Assembly (NCBI GenBank): GCA_032622095.1
Contig: CP136063.1
Coordinates: 275,833,426-275,897,425, forward strand
DNA: 64,000 nucleotides
From: Siphonodentalium dalli
Lineage: Eukaryota; Mollusca; Scaphopoda; Gadilida; Siphonodentaliidae
Direction of reading: 5' to 3'
Under the pieces are notes generated by a model. The model was not told where the DNA came from, searched no databases, and saw nothing but the letters and a program-made list of their open reading frames with translations. Position 1 is the stretch's first letter, and each line of letters begins with the position of its first letter. This document shows positions 35,911-47,740 of the stretch, one piece after another. Made by a program: the position numbers and the translations under genes.

Positions 35911-36916
35911 ATATACACAGTGTAATAGTATAACATTCAATGAGCTATCGGGGACAGCATAACCAAGAAGGTTGTCTACCTGCCGTCCCCATTCAAAAGT
36001 AATATAACTATACATGTAATAATAATTTTAATTTATCTAGGTTTTGTCTTGTTAACATTAAACATTGGTATATAAATGTCTGTTTTTTAATAAATAATAG
36101 TATAATTCGTTTGTCGTTCACCGTTCATCGCTCAGTTTGTGATATGGTATGTAAAGTACAAGCATGTGGAATATGGATATGTGGATGAGGCCAGCGGAGA
36201 ACCATGATAATTGTTTAACCAATGGACAAGGCATTCGAATAAGGCATTCGAATAATACATTCATGTATTTCCTGCGATGGGGTGATAATGCACATGTATT
36301 ATCTATCCTTCTCTCTTGTTATACAATGTCAGTTATCGCTATACGAATACTATACTACTTATTACACATCGTTGCAGTCAGGACAATTTTTGTATGTACA
36401 TTTGGGATTCAGTTGATATTGAAAATGGCCGAAGCAAGAGCAAATTTACACAAACATAATATATTAGGCCCTGACACAAATGTAGCATTTCGGCATATGC
36501 TAGATTATTTTTAAAACAACTTGATACCTTAATTGTTTCGAAACACTCAGTAGTTTTCTATAACATTCTGACCAGTTGCCAGCATGGGGGTTCGTGTAAT
36601 CCATACATCTAGGAGAATTCTTCGACTGACAACTTTGGTCAGAATGTTAGAGCAAACAACTGTGAGTTTGACACAAATGAGGTATCAGCTTGTTGCATCC
36701 TAGTTTATTACCTTTTTCTTAGTTTGTGGTCATGTTTGCGATCGCCTCGGCCATTTTCAATGCGTGATACTCATCAACTCGAAACCATGTGATTCCCCTC
36801 TGTGATTCTATTACTGGCAATTCACAAACTATCTCACATGGGTTGCCCCATTATTACAGCACTATAACGGCACAAGCTAAAATTAGTAACAGGATCTCCA
36901 AGTGACTGTAATTATA
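35911..36916. other. Non-coding intron stretch
   Basis: Within the HSDL2 intron between its last two exons. The plus-strand open frame at 36164-36514 has no family resemblance. Inverse pairs such as GACCAGTTGCCAG...CTGACAACTTTGGTC near 36570-36645 suggest another decayed foldback. Confidence 0.4.
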
Positions 36917-37189
36917 TTAACCCTTTCTATACTAAATGGATTCTCCCAGCCAGTTATAAAAGTTTTCATTGGAATAGTCAATTGTTCATTTAGATGGATG
37001 TCCAGGTAATAAAAACAGACGGCAGACAAATGAAAAGCTAATACAAGTTCGGAAGGATTCACATTCATTGATGGTAAATGTTCAGATAATAAGTTCAACA
37101 GACGACCTATGGTTGATTGTTGAACTCATTATATGATCACTTCCTAAGGGAACTACTCGTCAGTGAGTATTTAGTATAGAAATGGTTAA
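36917..37189. mobile_element. TTAA-flanked MITE, family E, copy 2
   Basis: Ends TTAACCCTTTCTATACTAAA and the inverse TTTAGTATAGAAATGGTTAA with TTAA on both sides. Internal palindrome on GTTCAGATAATAAGTTCAAC at about 37078-37140, as in copy 1 at 22299. Confidence 0.78.
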
Positions 37190-37471
37190 CCACTTGGCTG
37201 CTATACTGGCAGTTGACCATTATTCTTCACTGGAACTCAGAGAATGGTGCATTGGAACCATCGTATCTCTGAGTTTGAAACAGTGTTCCAGGATTGTGAG
37301 TGATAATAGCCTTTCAACGGAGTCAGTTTTTGGGTTTTTAATATAATTATGTTGATATTGTTTTCCACTGAAAAATGGCTGTTAAGTTATCTGAAACCCA
37401 GACTGGTCTCATTACGAAATTGGTCTAGTAATGAAACCAGTTTGAGTGCTAAAACTTGACATATCTAGCTA

Positions 37472-37844
37472 TTAACCCTTTACCCAACAGAAGGGCCCTG
37501 TGCCAATGCATTCTCTTATATATGCGAGTCGACCATAGGTCGCCTCGCATATATAAGAGAATGCATTGGCTTAACACATTAAAAATTATAAAATTGTTAA
37601 AGAATGTAAGAATTTTTTTTAGGCCAATGCATTCTCTTATATATGCAAGGCGACCTATGGTCGACTCGCATATATAAGAGAATGCATTGGCACAGGGCAT
37701 AACTGTAACTATCACAATGTGGTCAAGGAGCCGGTTCCAATGATATCCATATTTGTATGGTTCTATTGAGACAGACCGAAGATATTTTAAGCTGTTGAAG
37801 CTTTATTTGGCCGGTTTTGGCCGGTTTGTTGGGTAAAGGGTTAA
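37472..37844. mobile_element. TTAA-flanked MITE, family A, copy 4 (best preserved)
   Basis: Both termini TTAACCCTTTACCCAACA are perfect, with TTAA at each side, and both internal hairpins are complete (about 37500-37570 and 37622-37690). This 373-bp copy is the best reference for family A. Confidence 0.82.
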
Positions 37845-38023
37845 TGACAGAAAAACTATCAGCTGACAGGAGGCCGCCAGATAAAAAATCATAAACAGGC
37901 CAACTGGAGGCTGAGTATTAGTTAATCTTATACATACTTGCTCTCCATGTTTCTGATTCCTTCTATATTTTCAGTTGTATGATCTCATTCTCATGAACAT
38001 GGCTTCTATCTCAATACTGTTCA

Positions 38024-38514
38024 ATAATTACAGACTATCACACCATTGGTCATCAGTAGTGTGAACGAGAGCCCAACCGTGCTTCAATAATTACAGACTA
38101 TCACACCATTGGTCATCAGTAGTGTGAATGAGAGCCCAACCGTGCTTCAATAATTACAGACTATCACACCATTGGTCATCAGTAGTGTGAACGAGAGCCC
38201 AACCGTGCTTCAATAATTACAGACTATCACACCATTGGTCATCAGTAGTGTGAACAAGAGCCCAACCGTGCTTCAATAATTACAGACTATCACACCATTG
38301 GTCATCAATAATTACAGACTATCACACCATTGGTCATCAGTAGAGTGAACGAGAGCCCAACCGTGCTTCAATAATTACAGACTATCACACCATTGGTCAT
38401 CAGTAGAGTGAACGAGAGCCCAACCGTGCTTCAATAATTACAGACTATCACACCATTGGTCATCAGTAGTGTGAACGAGAGCCCAACCTTACAGACTATC
38501 ACACCAACCGTGCT
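38024..38514. repeat. 63-bp minisatellite, about 7.5 copies
   Basis: Units begin CAATAATTACAGACTATCAC and contain CATCAGTAGTGTGAACGAGA. One unit (at about 38276) is cut to 32 bp. Units are 97% or more alike, so the array is young. It lies ~60 bp left of the family H element at 38577. Confidence 0.93.
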
Positions 38515-38603
38515 TCTATTTCGTTTAAATCACACATGTTTGAGGGATAATTTTCTGAGTAAATTCAGTCAAGCAGCAAGCCTTGAAATAGTGTGCCTGT
38601 CAT

Positions 38604-40041
38604 TTGCAATCTGGACAGACTCGGTCGGACCACCATAGAGTTAGGATCGCCAACTCTCAGGATGACCACGCCACCGATAATCCCGAATGCTATCACAACA
38701 ATGCTGGACTCCATGCATGTCTCGCGCCTTGTGTGAGCTGGTCACTCCATGCACACAAAGGTGGATACCAGTTGGTTTTGGATTTCCAGTCCTGCCCGGC
38801 AAAGCCCTTATCAGGTCTCACTACCGGGAGAGGACTGGAAACTACCAAACCAGCCAGGAAGAAGCGAAAGAAAAAGACTCCATCCAGGAAAAAGAGAGAC
38901 ACAGAGAGATTGGCTGCGTGGAAAAAGAGGAAATCGACTGATACCACACAAGGCGACACCTCCCGCGTAGCCGAGATCGATGCACCGCCCGAAGTGGTAA
39001 TGGACTCTACATCGCCACGGATAGACGCGGACACATCCCTTTTCAATCCGAAGACGCCGGAATACACCGACCCGGAGTCTTCACCTGGCTCTCCTACAGC
39101 AAAAGAAGCACCAACATCCGACTCAGAAGACACATCTGACTCCGACACCAACGACACATCTGATTCCGACTCCGACGACTAGAGCTGGGACGGTTATGGG
39201 TTTTTCGTGACCGGTTATGAACGGCAAAAAACCGCGATTAACCGGTTAACCACATATTATAGGTACTATTATGGGTGGGTAAGCCCAGTATGCAGAACGG
39301 CGATGATTGTGATGCTCACTGACATGGTAAGTTTGAGAACGGCTCCTGCCCATTATACAAAGAAGTTGTCACCCATGACACACATAATCACATATCTAAT
39401 TAAGTACACATCTTCAATTTATTACGGAATGGATTGAAGGGCCGGGAGTCTCAAGAAATAACTAGTCGTTGATAACAAAAACAATTATCTTCCTGATAAT
39501 AATACTGAATACGAGTCATGCGATGTGACAATGTTGTAAGATCACACGTGTGCTGACCCTTTGATGTTTCGTTTTGACGTCGGCAGGCTGTAAAATGTAG
39601 CCTTCAAAGAGCCGACACACCGCGTTTGATGTTGTTCCGTCAATCTCGGATTCATTTTAATTGACGGAGACAGATTAACCCTCTTATAGCCAGTTATAGC
39701 TGACCATCACAGTGATCATAGTGATGTTACGGTTAACCGACCACGGCAAATCCGTGACCGGCCACGGCCATAGTTGGTGGTTAACCAGTTAACCGCATAA
39801 CCGTCCCAGCTCTACCGACGACACATCTGATTCCGACTCCGATTCCGAAGAAAAAGAAAGACAAAAGCACACAATGGAACTCTTAGCGAAAGTACAAGAA
39901 TCATTAAGAAAAGCCGATTTAAAACAATCCGAAACCGAAAAGCTCTTCAATCGTCCGACTTCAAGTTACCAAACATCACCATCCGAACCACCGCCAAAAA
40001 AGAGAAATAGAAATAGAAAGACACAAAACAACCGCCGTTAG
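38604..40041 (+). pseudogene. ORF of the family H element, interrupted by hAT element 2
   Basis: An open frame runs from the left terminus of the element to 39179, where the hAT insertion supplies an immediate in-frame TAG from its own terminus. Past the insertion and its duplicated 8 bp the same frame resumes at 39823 and ends with TAG at 40039-40041, about 264 codons in all without the insertion. No ATG gives a natural start near the left end. The middle is strongly basic (ARKKRKKKTPSRKKRDTERL around residue 83-102), followed by an acidic Ser/Asp repeat tract (TSDSD-type, about residues 170-200) and a basic C-terminus. A K-K-x-P-S-x-x-x-R-D pattern of this kind is familiar to me from uncharacterised transposon-associated proteins of invertebrates. 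No DDE or hAT dimerisation domain is visible. Function unknown. Confidence 0.55.
39180..39814. mobile_element. Non-autonomous hAT-type element 2
   Basis: TIRs TAGAGCTGGGACGGTTATG and its inverse, with a perfect 8-bp duplication CCGACGAC at 39172-39179 and 39815-39822. Subterminal GGTTAACCGGTTA-type motifs. Inserted into the ORF of the family H element, so it is younger than that element. Confidence 0.92.
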
Positions 40042-40711
40042 GACTCCCCCACCACGCTTTCGCCGCCTTGCCTCCAACCACAGCACCTACAACAGCCAAA
40101 ATTACTGATCTTCATCGAATAAATCAAGAAAGGGTGAAGGGACATGCAAACTGCAGTCCGACCATCCTACCCGGCCTTCGGCCGGAAACGACTCAACAAC
40201 AAATGCAATCTGGAGACCTCATTCTGCTTACACCTCAGCAGAATGAGGTTCCCAGAGGGTGAATTTGGTGATGCTAGCCCGCTATGCGGGGTAGCATCAC
40301 TAAATTCACCCTCTGGGAACCTCATTCTGCAAATGACAGACACACTATTTCAAGGCTTGTCAAGCAGTCAGCAAAACACACTTCTAACTTCAGGGTAAAT
40401 TCCATTTGCACAGTTTAAAAGCTTGAAACATTCATTCTAAGTCAAAAGATTTTTAAAGATACAATTCCATTTTGTCACCCAAGTTTGATTCAAAATAAGA
40501 AATTTTCATATTTGTTACTTGAAACTCGCTACGTCTATTCAAAAAAGGTAACTATTCCACCAAATTCATGGCATCTTCATATGCTGTTCCAGTTGCATAA
40601 CGTTTAGGAAAATATTAAATGACTTCACATGTCTCCAGGGATATCTCACCGTCAGGAGAGCCATGGAGCAAGGTTATTTACTAGAATACAACATTTTGAA
40701 TCTTACAGATA

Positions 40712-40906
40712 CAGTAATGCCCTAAATAATCGACTTCTTAACCACAGCAGAATTATGGGTAATTTTTCAGGATTTAGTCAGAAATATGGCTTGTTGCCAT
40801 CATCGGAAAGCTCTCAGTGAGAGACATGCCATATTTCCGACTAAATCCTGAAAAATTACCCATAATTCTGCTGTGGTTAAGGAGTCGATTATTTAGGGCA
40901 TTACTT
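40712..40906. mobile_element. Palindromic MITE, family I, copy 2
   Basis: Palindrome with ends CAGTAATGCCCTAAATAATC and its inverse, TA on the left side. Read on the gene strand it starts about a dozen bases after the 5' splice site of HSDL2 exon 40919-41095. Confidence 0.78.
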
Positions 40907-40918
40907 TATGATATATAC

Positions 40919-41095
40919 CTGAGAGCTTGAATTGATAAATTCCATTGATACTTTTGATTAAGTCTTCACTGAGTAGTCCCTCAATTGTGTTGAAAATTTT
41001 TGCTGGACCATCCGTTGGTGCTGCAGACGCTGAAGAAGCTGAATCACTAGCGGGTGCTTCAGCATCAAGGAAGAAGTCAGGCATCAATGTACTAC
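40919..41095 (-). CDS. HSDL2: HSDL2, penultimate coding exon (linker and start of SCP2 domain)
   Basis: Acceptor ACTACCTGAA region read on the minus strand as TTCAG before 41095; donor G|GTATAT after 40919. Phase 1 at both ends, 177 bp. It encodes the LMPDFFLD motif that follows the SDR domain in HSDL2 (human LQPDFFLD), an Ala/Ser/Pro-rich flexible linker, and the first helix of SCP2 (IFNTIEGLLSEDLIKSINGI followed by YQFKLS). The linker is short and low-complexity compared with vertebrates. The 19.4-kb intron upstream and 6.9-kb intron downstream are unusually large and transposon-filled. Confidence 0.93.
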
Positions 41096-42225
41096 CTGAA
41101 GATGCAAATCATTCACATTTAAAGGCACCCAAGGCACTCACATTGGGAAAATGTTCAAATAAAAAAAAAAAGTATTCAAAAACGTTCACAACCAAGAAGA
41201 AAATGGAGAAATCTATAAATATATAAATCCCATTGTCAGATGGTCGTCTGTCTGTCTGTGTGTGGCAAAATGTCCTCAGTGTCCTTTAGCATCCAAATGC
41301 ATGGGCGCCGCTGAGAGCACTAAGAGAACTCAAAGAAACACTATAGACCAATCATTTTTTGACAGGCAATCCCCGTAGATAGATTATTGATAGCTCTCCA
41401 TTGATGATATATCGAGTGTTGAAACCATTGTTATGTAAACAAAGCTGTTACAGTACTTTGTCAACAAACATAGCTAATTGTGTAGTAAGTTCAAATATAT
41501 TAGTCTAATATATATGATTTTCCAGATTTTTGGTTCACTGCTTTGACCTTTTCCAATGATTACTGTCAAGTTTTGATTAAACCTTGGCATGTTATTGGTA
41601 ATTCCGCTGTAACAGTAATGTTTTCGATAAGCAAATTCTCACTATTTGATAGTTATTAATGAAAATAAGAACAAAGTTGAGACAGTTTTGAATGTATTTG
41701 TAGATGATAGTTGGTTCATAAACTTAGAACAAATTTATATGTTATTTCGCACACACCCAATTTGAGGCCCTAGATCCCATTAACTACTGAAACCAAAGTA
41801 TGAAACTTTTTCCCACCTTGAGATATTATTTTAGCAGGTCTTTTCATCATATTTCATGCCCTAATAACACAGGAAACTGCACACTTCGACCCAAAGGTGC
41901 ATGAAACATGTCATTTTATCACTACGAGATACTAGTAACTCATAGTTGGCATCTGGATGGACTCATGGTCATAATTTTCGCTGCACGCAGACTACGAGTT
42001 ATCTCATAGGCAAGTCTGGACATGTTTTCCTCATGTTCATGAAGTATGTACTCGCGCAGATATGAGAAGAGACAAGATACATCTGTTCGATGTGTTCAGA
42101 CGGACCGGACATGTGTGTTGATGGTTGTTTCCAACTGTTCCATATTAGCAACTTATGAATGTTATGTCATATTTAATCTACCATTTGATCATAGGCACTG
42201 ACTGCTATGTACATATCAATGGATC
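41096..42225. other. Non-coding intron stretch
   Basis: Start of the 19.4-kb HSDL2 intron (upstream side of the penultimate exon). Contains ACTACGAGTTATCTC motifs (about 41990) that recur at about 43225, indicating a dispersed repeat. Nothing else recognised. Confidence 0.45.
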
Positions 42226-42784
42226 TACAATGAGTCCTCAGTTTATAGTGGAATTTACAAAACGAGGCCAATAAATTAGATCTGGACTGAAACTTTGGCG
42301 AAGTCTGGACCTAATTTAGTGGACGATTTTTGTAAATTCTGCTATAAACTTGGGACGAGTTGTCAATTCTATTTATTACATGATCCAAAACCTCAATAAA
42401 ACATACTTAAATCAACAAATGGGACATGAAACTAACATCGGCTTCTATAAGGTATGCGATGACGTTTCACGTAACTATGCGTTGTTTGCCAGTGTAAAGA
42501 AATAGTCCCAGATAAATAAAGACTGACGTATTTAATGGCGAATATTTAATGAAATAACTTTTCAAACTCTTCAATCGTAAGTTTGTTAGAGAAATATTGG
42601 AAGCCATAGTAATTTGATACGTACATGTAGCATACGGAATATAAACAGAAGACACACTGGAAGTCAAAGATCACCTGGCACTATTTCCTGTTATGCAACG
42701 AATGTTGCAGAATGTTGCATATCACAATTTATAGAATGGGTTTATTGAATGGGATAAAGGTAGGATCATGTAATAAATACAATT
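42226..42784. repeat. Family J palindrome plus family K repeat, copy 2
   Basis: Same order as at 34173-35910 but without the hAT element. The palindrome spans 42226-42371 and the K body 42366-42784. It provides the empty site for hAT element 4. Confidence 0.75.
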
Positions 42785-42960
42785 CCTGGACTCTTATAAT
42801 GAGCTGTTTCCATTGATTCAAATGAATATTTCAAAATTAAATTTATTCTTTATTCATCCTTTTTCACTTCTACTCCACATACTATACTGAAACATGTGTG
42901 TACTAGTATATAGATATGAGCTATGAATTGAACATGCCCATTTTCATCAGAGCCCATTAC

Positions 42961-44435
42961 ATATAGAAGAGTAGCGGGAGGGGACTAGGTCAAAAACAGC
43001 ATCATCCCGGCCGATATCCTGTTGTAGACCGAGAAGACTTGGTCTAATTAATAGCATACAAAATCATTCTCCTCTTCCAATATTTCAAAATAGTGTTGTT
43101 TGACTTCTTGCTTGACAGAGTGAGCTGTTTCTAGGAAGTTAAATTATGGGGGTTATATGTTCCAATATTTTGGCCCGAGATGCTTAACACGTTGACTGCC
43201 TGTATGAGTTATATCAAGTGGGTACATAGCAACTACGAGTTATCTCGTAGTACCTGGTGCACCAGTAATTGCTACCATAAGTTGACTCGTAGTTGCCCTT
43301 AAACTCAGTTGAATGGACTGTAAATTACAAATTAACTGGAGATAATGCTCAAAGTCTACGTCTACAGATGCAGCGATGTTCTGCATAATAGTTAATAAAG
43401 TTATTCCTCTTTATTTGTGTTGTTACAGTACAGAGGGGTCGATGTTCCAGTGGACTGTTTTCAGGTTAACTTGTGTGCGACAATAAGATTCTTTTGAGCA
43501 CCAGGTTAGAACGTGGTTGAGTATATGCACTGTCTGGTTGTTTCTTATCATTCATTTCGAAGGTTAGTGCTTCTGAAAAACAGAACATTTACTTTTAATA
43601 ATAATATAGAGAGCAGCCTTTCCCTAGCATCACGAAGGGGTGTAAATTGAACTTCAGCTATTGTTACTTCTCTCAGATAACAGTCCACTTCTCCAAATTG
43701 AAACCTCTTGACTGGTATGTGTCAAATCAACAATGAACATATTAATAGTTAGAACAAGTCTTCTCAGTGCACAACAGCTTGGGGTATCAGTTGGTTAATG
43801 CTGTTTTTTGGAATGAGTCCTGACCCGTTGCTGTTCTATAACGGACATTCATTCATAAGATGTATAACACCGGGCATTCACGTTAACCCCTGCATGTGAT
43901 TATTATCTGACATGTCCGCGATTAATCTGTCTTCGAAATGATATCATTTATTGTGATAGAAAAAGGTATAGTGATGATTCGATCATTTAATGTATTGTTT
44001 TCTGATCGAAATTCTCTGGAAAACAAGGCTTTGTTTACTTATAGATCTCGTTGCTTTGACATGTAAGGGACCTCTTTTGTTTGATATCATCATGCTAGGG
44101 AAAGGCTGTTCTCTATGTTCATATATGCAAAAGCTTCCATTTGCCCTAATCCGAAGACATACAAGCAAGATAATTCCCACTTATGATTCATGGGCATAAA
44201 GTCCGTTATAGAAGAGTAACGGGAGGGGACTCGGTCCAAAAACAGCATCATCCCGGGCCATTCCTGGCCGATATCCTGTTAAGGGCGGAGAAGACTTGGT
44301 CTAATTAATAGTATACAAAATCATTCTCCTCTTCCAACAATTCAAAATAGTGTTGTTTGGCTTCTTGCTTAACAGAGTGAGCTGTTTCTTGGACGTTAAA
44401 TTATGGGGGTTATATGTTCCAGTATTTTGTCCCAT
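42961..44435. repeat. Pair of ~225-bp direct repeats 1.2 kb apart
   Basis: 42961-43185 and 44205-44435 share blocks such as GGGAGGGGAC, AGAAGACTTGGTCTAATTAA and ATTATGGGGGTTATATGTTC, roughly 90% alike. They lack TG...CA ends and a primer-binding site, so they do not look like LTRs. The interval contains TTAACACGTTGACTGCC (43188) and no recognisable ORF. Confidence 0.65.
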
Positions 44436-44670
44436 ATTTACTTATTTTTTTCTCTTTTCTTTTCAACGGACAGGACACTTTGTTGAAAGGCATGGGGAAG
44501 ATATAATGTAATTTCAGTTTATCCATTCCTTCATCCTACACAGCTGGCAAACCAATATTATATATAATTGTTTTATATTTTATCTTAGATTTTTTATCAG
44601 TTTAATATATGTTTATCATAATCTATTTTACATTTTATTTCACATTTATGGATCATAATGGAAACAAGTT

Positions 44671-44932
44671 TTAATCCTTTCATGACGGGAGCTGCGCTGG
44701 TGCAGTATTAAACATCCTGTGACAGTGCATTCTCTCATATATGCAAGTCTCCAATAGGGAGCCTCGTATATACAAGAGAATGCACTGGCCTACAAAGTCA
44801 AGGTATATATTGTTAGGCCAATATATTCTCTTATATACCGTACCGGTATATACCCTACTCACATATATAAGCGAATGCATTGGCACAAGTTTTTCGCAAA
44901 ATTACTGGAAGCTCCAGTCGTGGAAGGGTTAA
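44671..44932. mobile_element. TTAA-flanked MITE, family F, copy 2
   Basis: Ends TTAATCCTTTCATGACGGGA and the inverse CTCCAGTCGTGGAAGGGTTAA. Diverged hairpins at about 44725-44790 and 44815-44882. Confidence 0.72.
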
Positions 44933-45600
44933 CTTTATTGTGCTATCACTGATTTTATATACCTGTAAATAGTATACATGAATATTTTACCAAATAAAAT
45001 CTACACGAATCAAATCAGGTTGAAAAAGTCAAGTCAAGCATCAGATACCCTGAGTATGTAGCTAAAAATAGACAGAACAAAATAAATTCTGATTGGAGGA
45101 ATAGGTAGGTAGTAAGAAAATAAACTGTAATTCAAGAAACATTCATTCTGATTTGTCAAGAACGTGTCTAACTTCAGTTTTCCATTCACCCGCATCAACT
45201 GCTGATGGGTGAACAAAATTAAATATAGCTCAATGCAATTGACAACATGTCCCCATGATTTCATAATGCAGCCAGGAGTTGTAAAATTGAGCGCAACTCC
45301 AAGTTGTTTCTATATAGATGCAGTTCTCATCGATTAATATTGGTTACAATAATCATAAAATGATTGGAACTGGCATTTGGGCTAAGTAACGTTTCGTAAC
45401 TTTTCCCGAATCCCTTGTGTATTATGCTTAATTACAAATAAAATACGTTTGAAGTAAAAGAATAGATTAACAGGAAGTTGTTTGGTTGATGTTCAGAGTA
45501 ACCCTATGGAATGTGCCCAGAGATTAAATGCAGGGGATAGGATATCTCACTTCATGGAATGCAATGCAAAAAAATCTGAGCAAAGATGCAATCACTTTTC
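44933..45600. other. Non-coding intron stretch
   Basis: Nothing recognised. Confidence 0.4.
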
Positions 45601-46080
45601 AAATATAGCTGATAGTCCAGGCACATTAGGTTTCACTACGGCAAAAAATAGGGGAAAGTTGATTATTGCAGCGATTAATAAGAACATGTTTATGAACAAC
45701 TTGGCAAAAGCCCCTAGAATCCGAGTTGAGCTTTTTGAGATATCATGATTTTTCGTAATGGTGCAAATTCTGACGAAATTCCATTAGACCATAAGCGAAT
45801 GCAGTAATATGTAGGCTAATTTATGGACTCAATCTTCACACATACCCGATGCTAGAGCTTACTAACAGTCGATATTCCATAATTGTGATGACATTTATTG
45901 CCGAAGAGATCATATAAATCGCATGGCGATTCAAAATTTTCCTAACAAAAGAGGGCGAGTAAAGATATTCAGACGACAATGAGCTAAAATATGAACCATT
46001 ATACGAGAACAGTGGTTAAATCAGAAAAGGAAAGTGATAAGATATATGGAACCATCACCATCCTTAAGATTTTATACCTG

Positions 46081-46960
46081 GAAACATAACACTACCCCCT
46101 AAAACGTACGCCATGGCTTTGAGTGTCTGAAAGGCAAAAATACCACATAATAGTCCTGGCATAACAATTGTGCAAATGGTGATAACACTATGAAACTTGG
46201 CACATAGGTTCCTTATACACTATTAATCATTTTCAGATGTGTAGACATCGCGACAGGTCCTTCCTTGGCAACGGTTGCTAGACAACTATCCCACATCGAA
46301 GAAATACAAATATGACTGATATTATGGCAGTTTTAACAATCTAACATACGTCATGCAGCATTTTTATGGTGAAAATAATATTAGTTGTTGTTAGAGTGGA
46401 TCTGGCTGGAAAATTACCATAGTTCTTACTTACAGGGGTGGTAACGGTTGCTAGGGACATACACGAAATCAAAAAATGCCCAGCTGACTGATATTATGGT
46501 TGTTTTGACAAACTAATATAAACTACGTAATTATCATTTTATGATGAAACAATTGTAATAGTTATTGTTAGTGTGGGTTCGACTTTAAAAATTACTATAT
46601 ATTTCTGGTAACGGTTGCTAGGGACATACCAGACATCGAAAAATGCACACATGACTGATGGTAGTTTTAACAAACTAAACTAAGTCATGTAACATTTTTA
46701 TATTGAAAACAATTAATATAATTGTTGTTAGTGTGAACATGACAGTAAAGTTGCCGCATTCGTTACCTAACGGGTGGTGTAATGGTTGCTATGGACATAT
46801 CCACCTTTGAAAACATACCATATGTATGAGTTTCTGGTAATTTAACTGATATAACTGTTTCATAATATGGTAAGAGTTTCGGGAAATTTACATGATATAA
46901 TTGTTTCATAATATGCCATATTATGCTTATATTGACAATAATGCATAGCTAAAGGTTGTT
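46081..46960. repeat. Left arm: four ~170-bp subrepeats
   Basis: ACGGTTGCTA recurs at 46271, 46444, 46611 and 46782 (last copy ATGGTTGCTA). Each unit also carries GACTGATATTATGG and GTTGTTAGTGTG. The same units appear in inverse orientation at 55760-56250. Confidence 0.8.
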
Positions 46961-47292
46961 GTGTTGTGTACTGATGCATTCTCATGTGGCAAATTGGTAT
47001 TGAGGTTTCATTGTTGCTTGGTAACCACCTACCATTGCCAAATCTTCTTTAAACTGACAGACTATTCAGTTAGTTTGATCAGAATCACATACCTGTGTGG
47101 AGTTTATTATTGTTTGACCCACATTTATGTCGATACCACCTGAACCCCACCCCCCCCCCCCCCATGGAATCAGACATTCGCACTACATTTGAGACAATGG
47201 CATCCATGCAGAACACTCTATCACGGTGTGTAGCATCTGTATACTAGTTGCTATACGGTAGGAAATAACTGTGTTTCCTTCCTATCCATGCC

Positions 47293-47740
47293 ATAACTAT
47301 AATATTTTTTTACCCAAAATATGTATCTCCTATAATAAATATCTTGGGACACTGAAACTAATGGTTATATATTCTTGTCTGCAAGATTCTAGAAGAAGTC
47401 GTTTTCAAAATCGGTACGCAATACCTCGAGTACGCGCACTTGTCAAATGCCGATTAATGGCGATTATATCTTTGGACCAATCATGCGAGTCCCTTCGCTA
47501 TAACAGCGATTGAAAGACAAGACCTCAATCATTTTAATTTCTTCCTCCTGTGTGTTTGATGCGTTTGACCGAGTGCGCGGGGCGGGAATGCTGATCCCAA
47601 CTGGGAGGGCCCTTGCTGTGTTCAGTGTCCAAGATATTTATTATAGGAGATACATATTTTGGGTAAAAAAATATTATATCTCCGTCAAATATATCTTGGA
47701 CACTGAAACTAATGGTTATAATTATAATTCTTGAAGAGGA
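47293..47740. mobile_element. ~390-bp TIR element and abutting second end
   Basis: TATTTTTTTACCCAAAATAT followed by GTATCTCCTATAATAAATAT at 47299, and the inverse ending near 47685, bound a segment that contains AATACCTCGAGTACGCGCAC. A further end (TATCTCCGTCAAATATATCT) follows directly. The body at 47340-47530 is ~97% identical to the inverse of 52656-52850, so this is a recent repeat. Confidence 0.6.

Larger units (their letters stand above)
38577..40359. mobile_element. Family H element, copy 5 (1.8 kb, carries an ORF)
   Basis: Ends CAAGCCTTGAAATAGTGTGC and its inverse, flanked by a perfect 8-bp duplication TCAAGCAG (38569-38576 and 40360-40367). Only the right palindrome (40205-40330) is like the short copies. 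The left part is replaced by an open reading frame, now split by hAT element 2. It is by far the longest member in the window and could be an internally enlarged MITE that captured coding DNA, or a relic nearer to the autonomous form. Confidence 0.82.

Noticed and set aside
36164-36514. 116-codon plus-strand ORF in an HSDL2 intron
   Set aside because: Starts with repetitive MWNMDMWM sequence, hydrophobic by AT bias, no family or splice evidence.
31927-38514. Minisatellites at 31927 and 38024 as possible CRISPR-like arrays
   Set aside because: Units are contiguous with no variable spacers, in an animal genome.
42961-44435. Solo-LTR pair or small LTR retrotransposon
   Set aside because: No TG...CA ends, no primer-binding site or polypurine tract, no gag or pol remnants.
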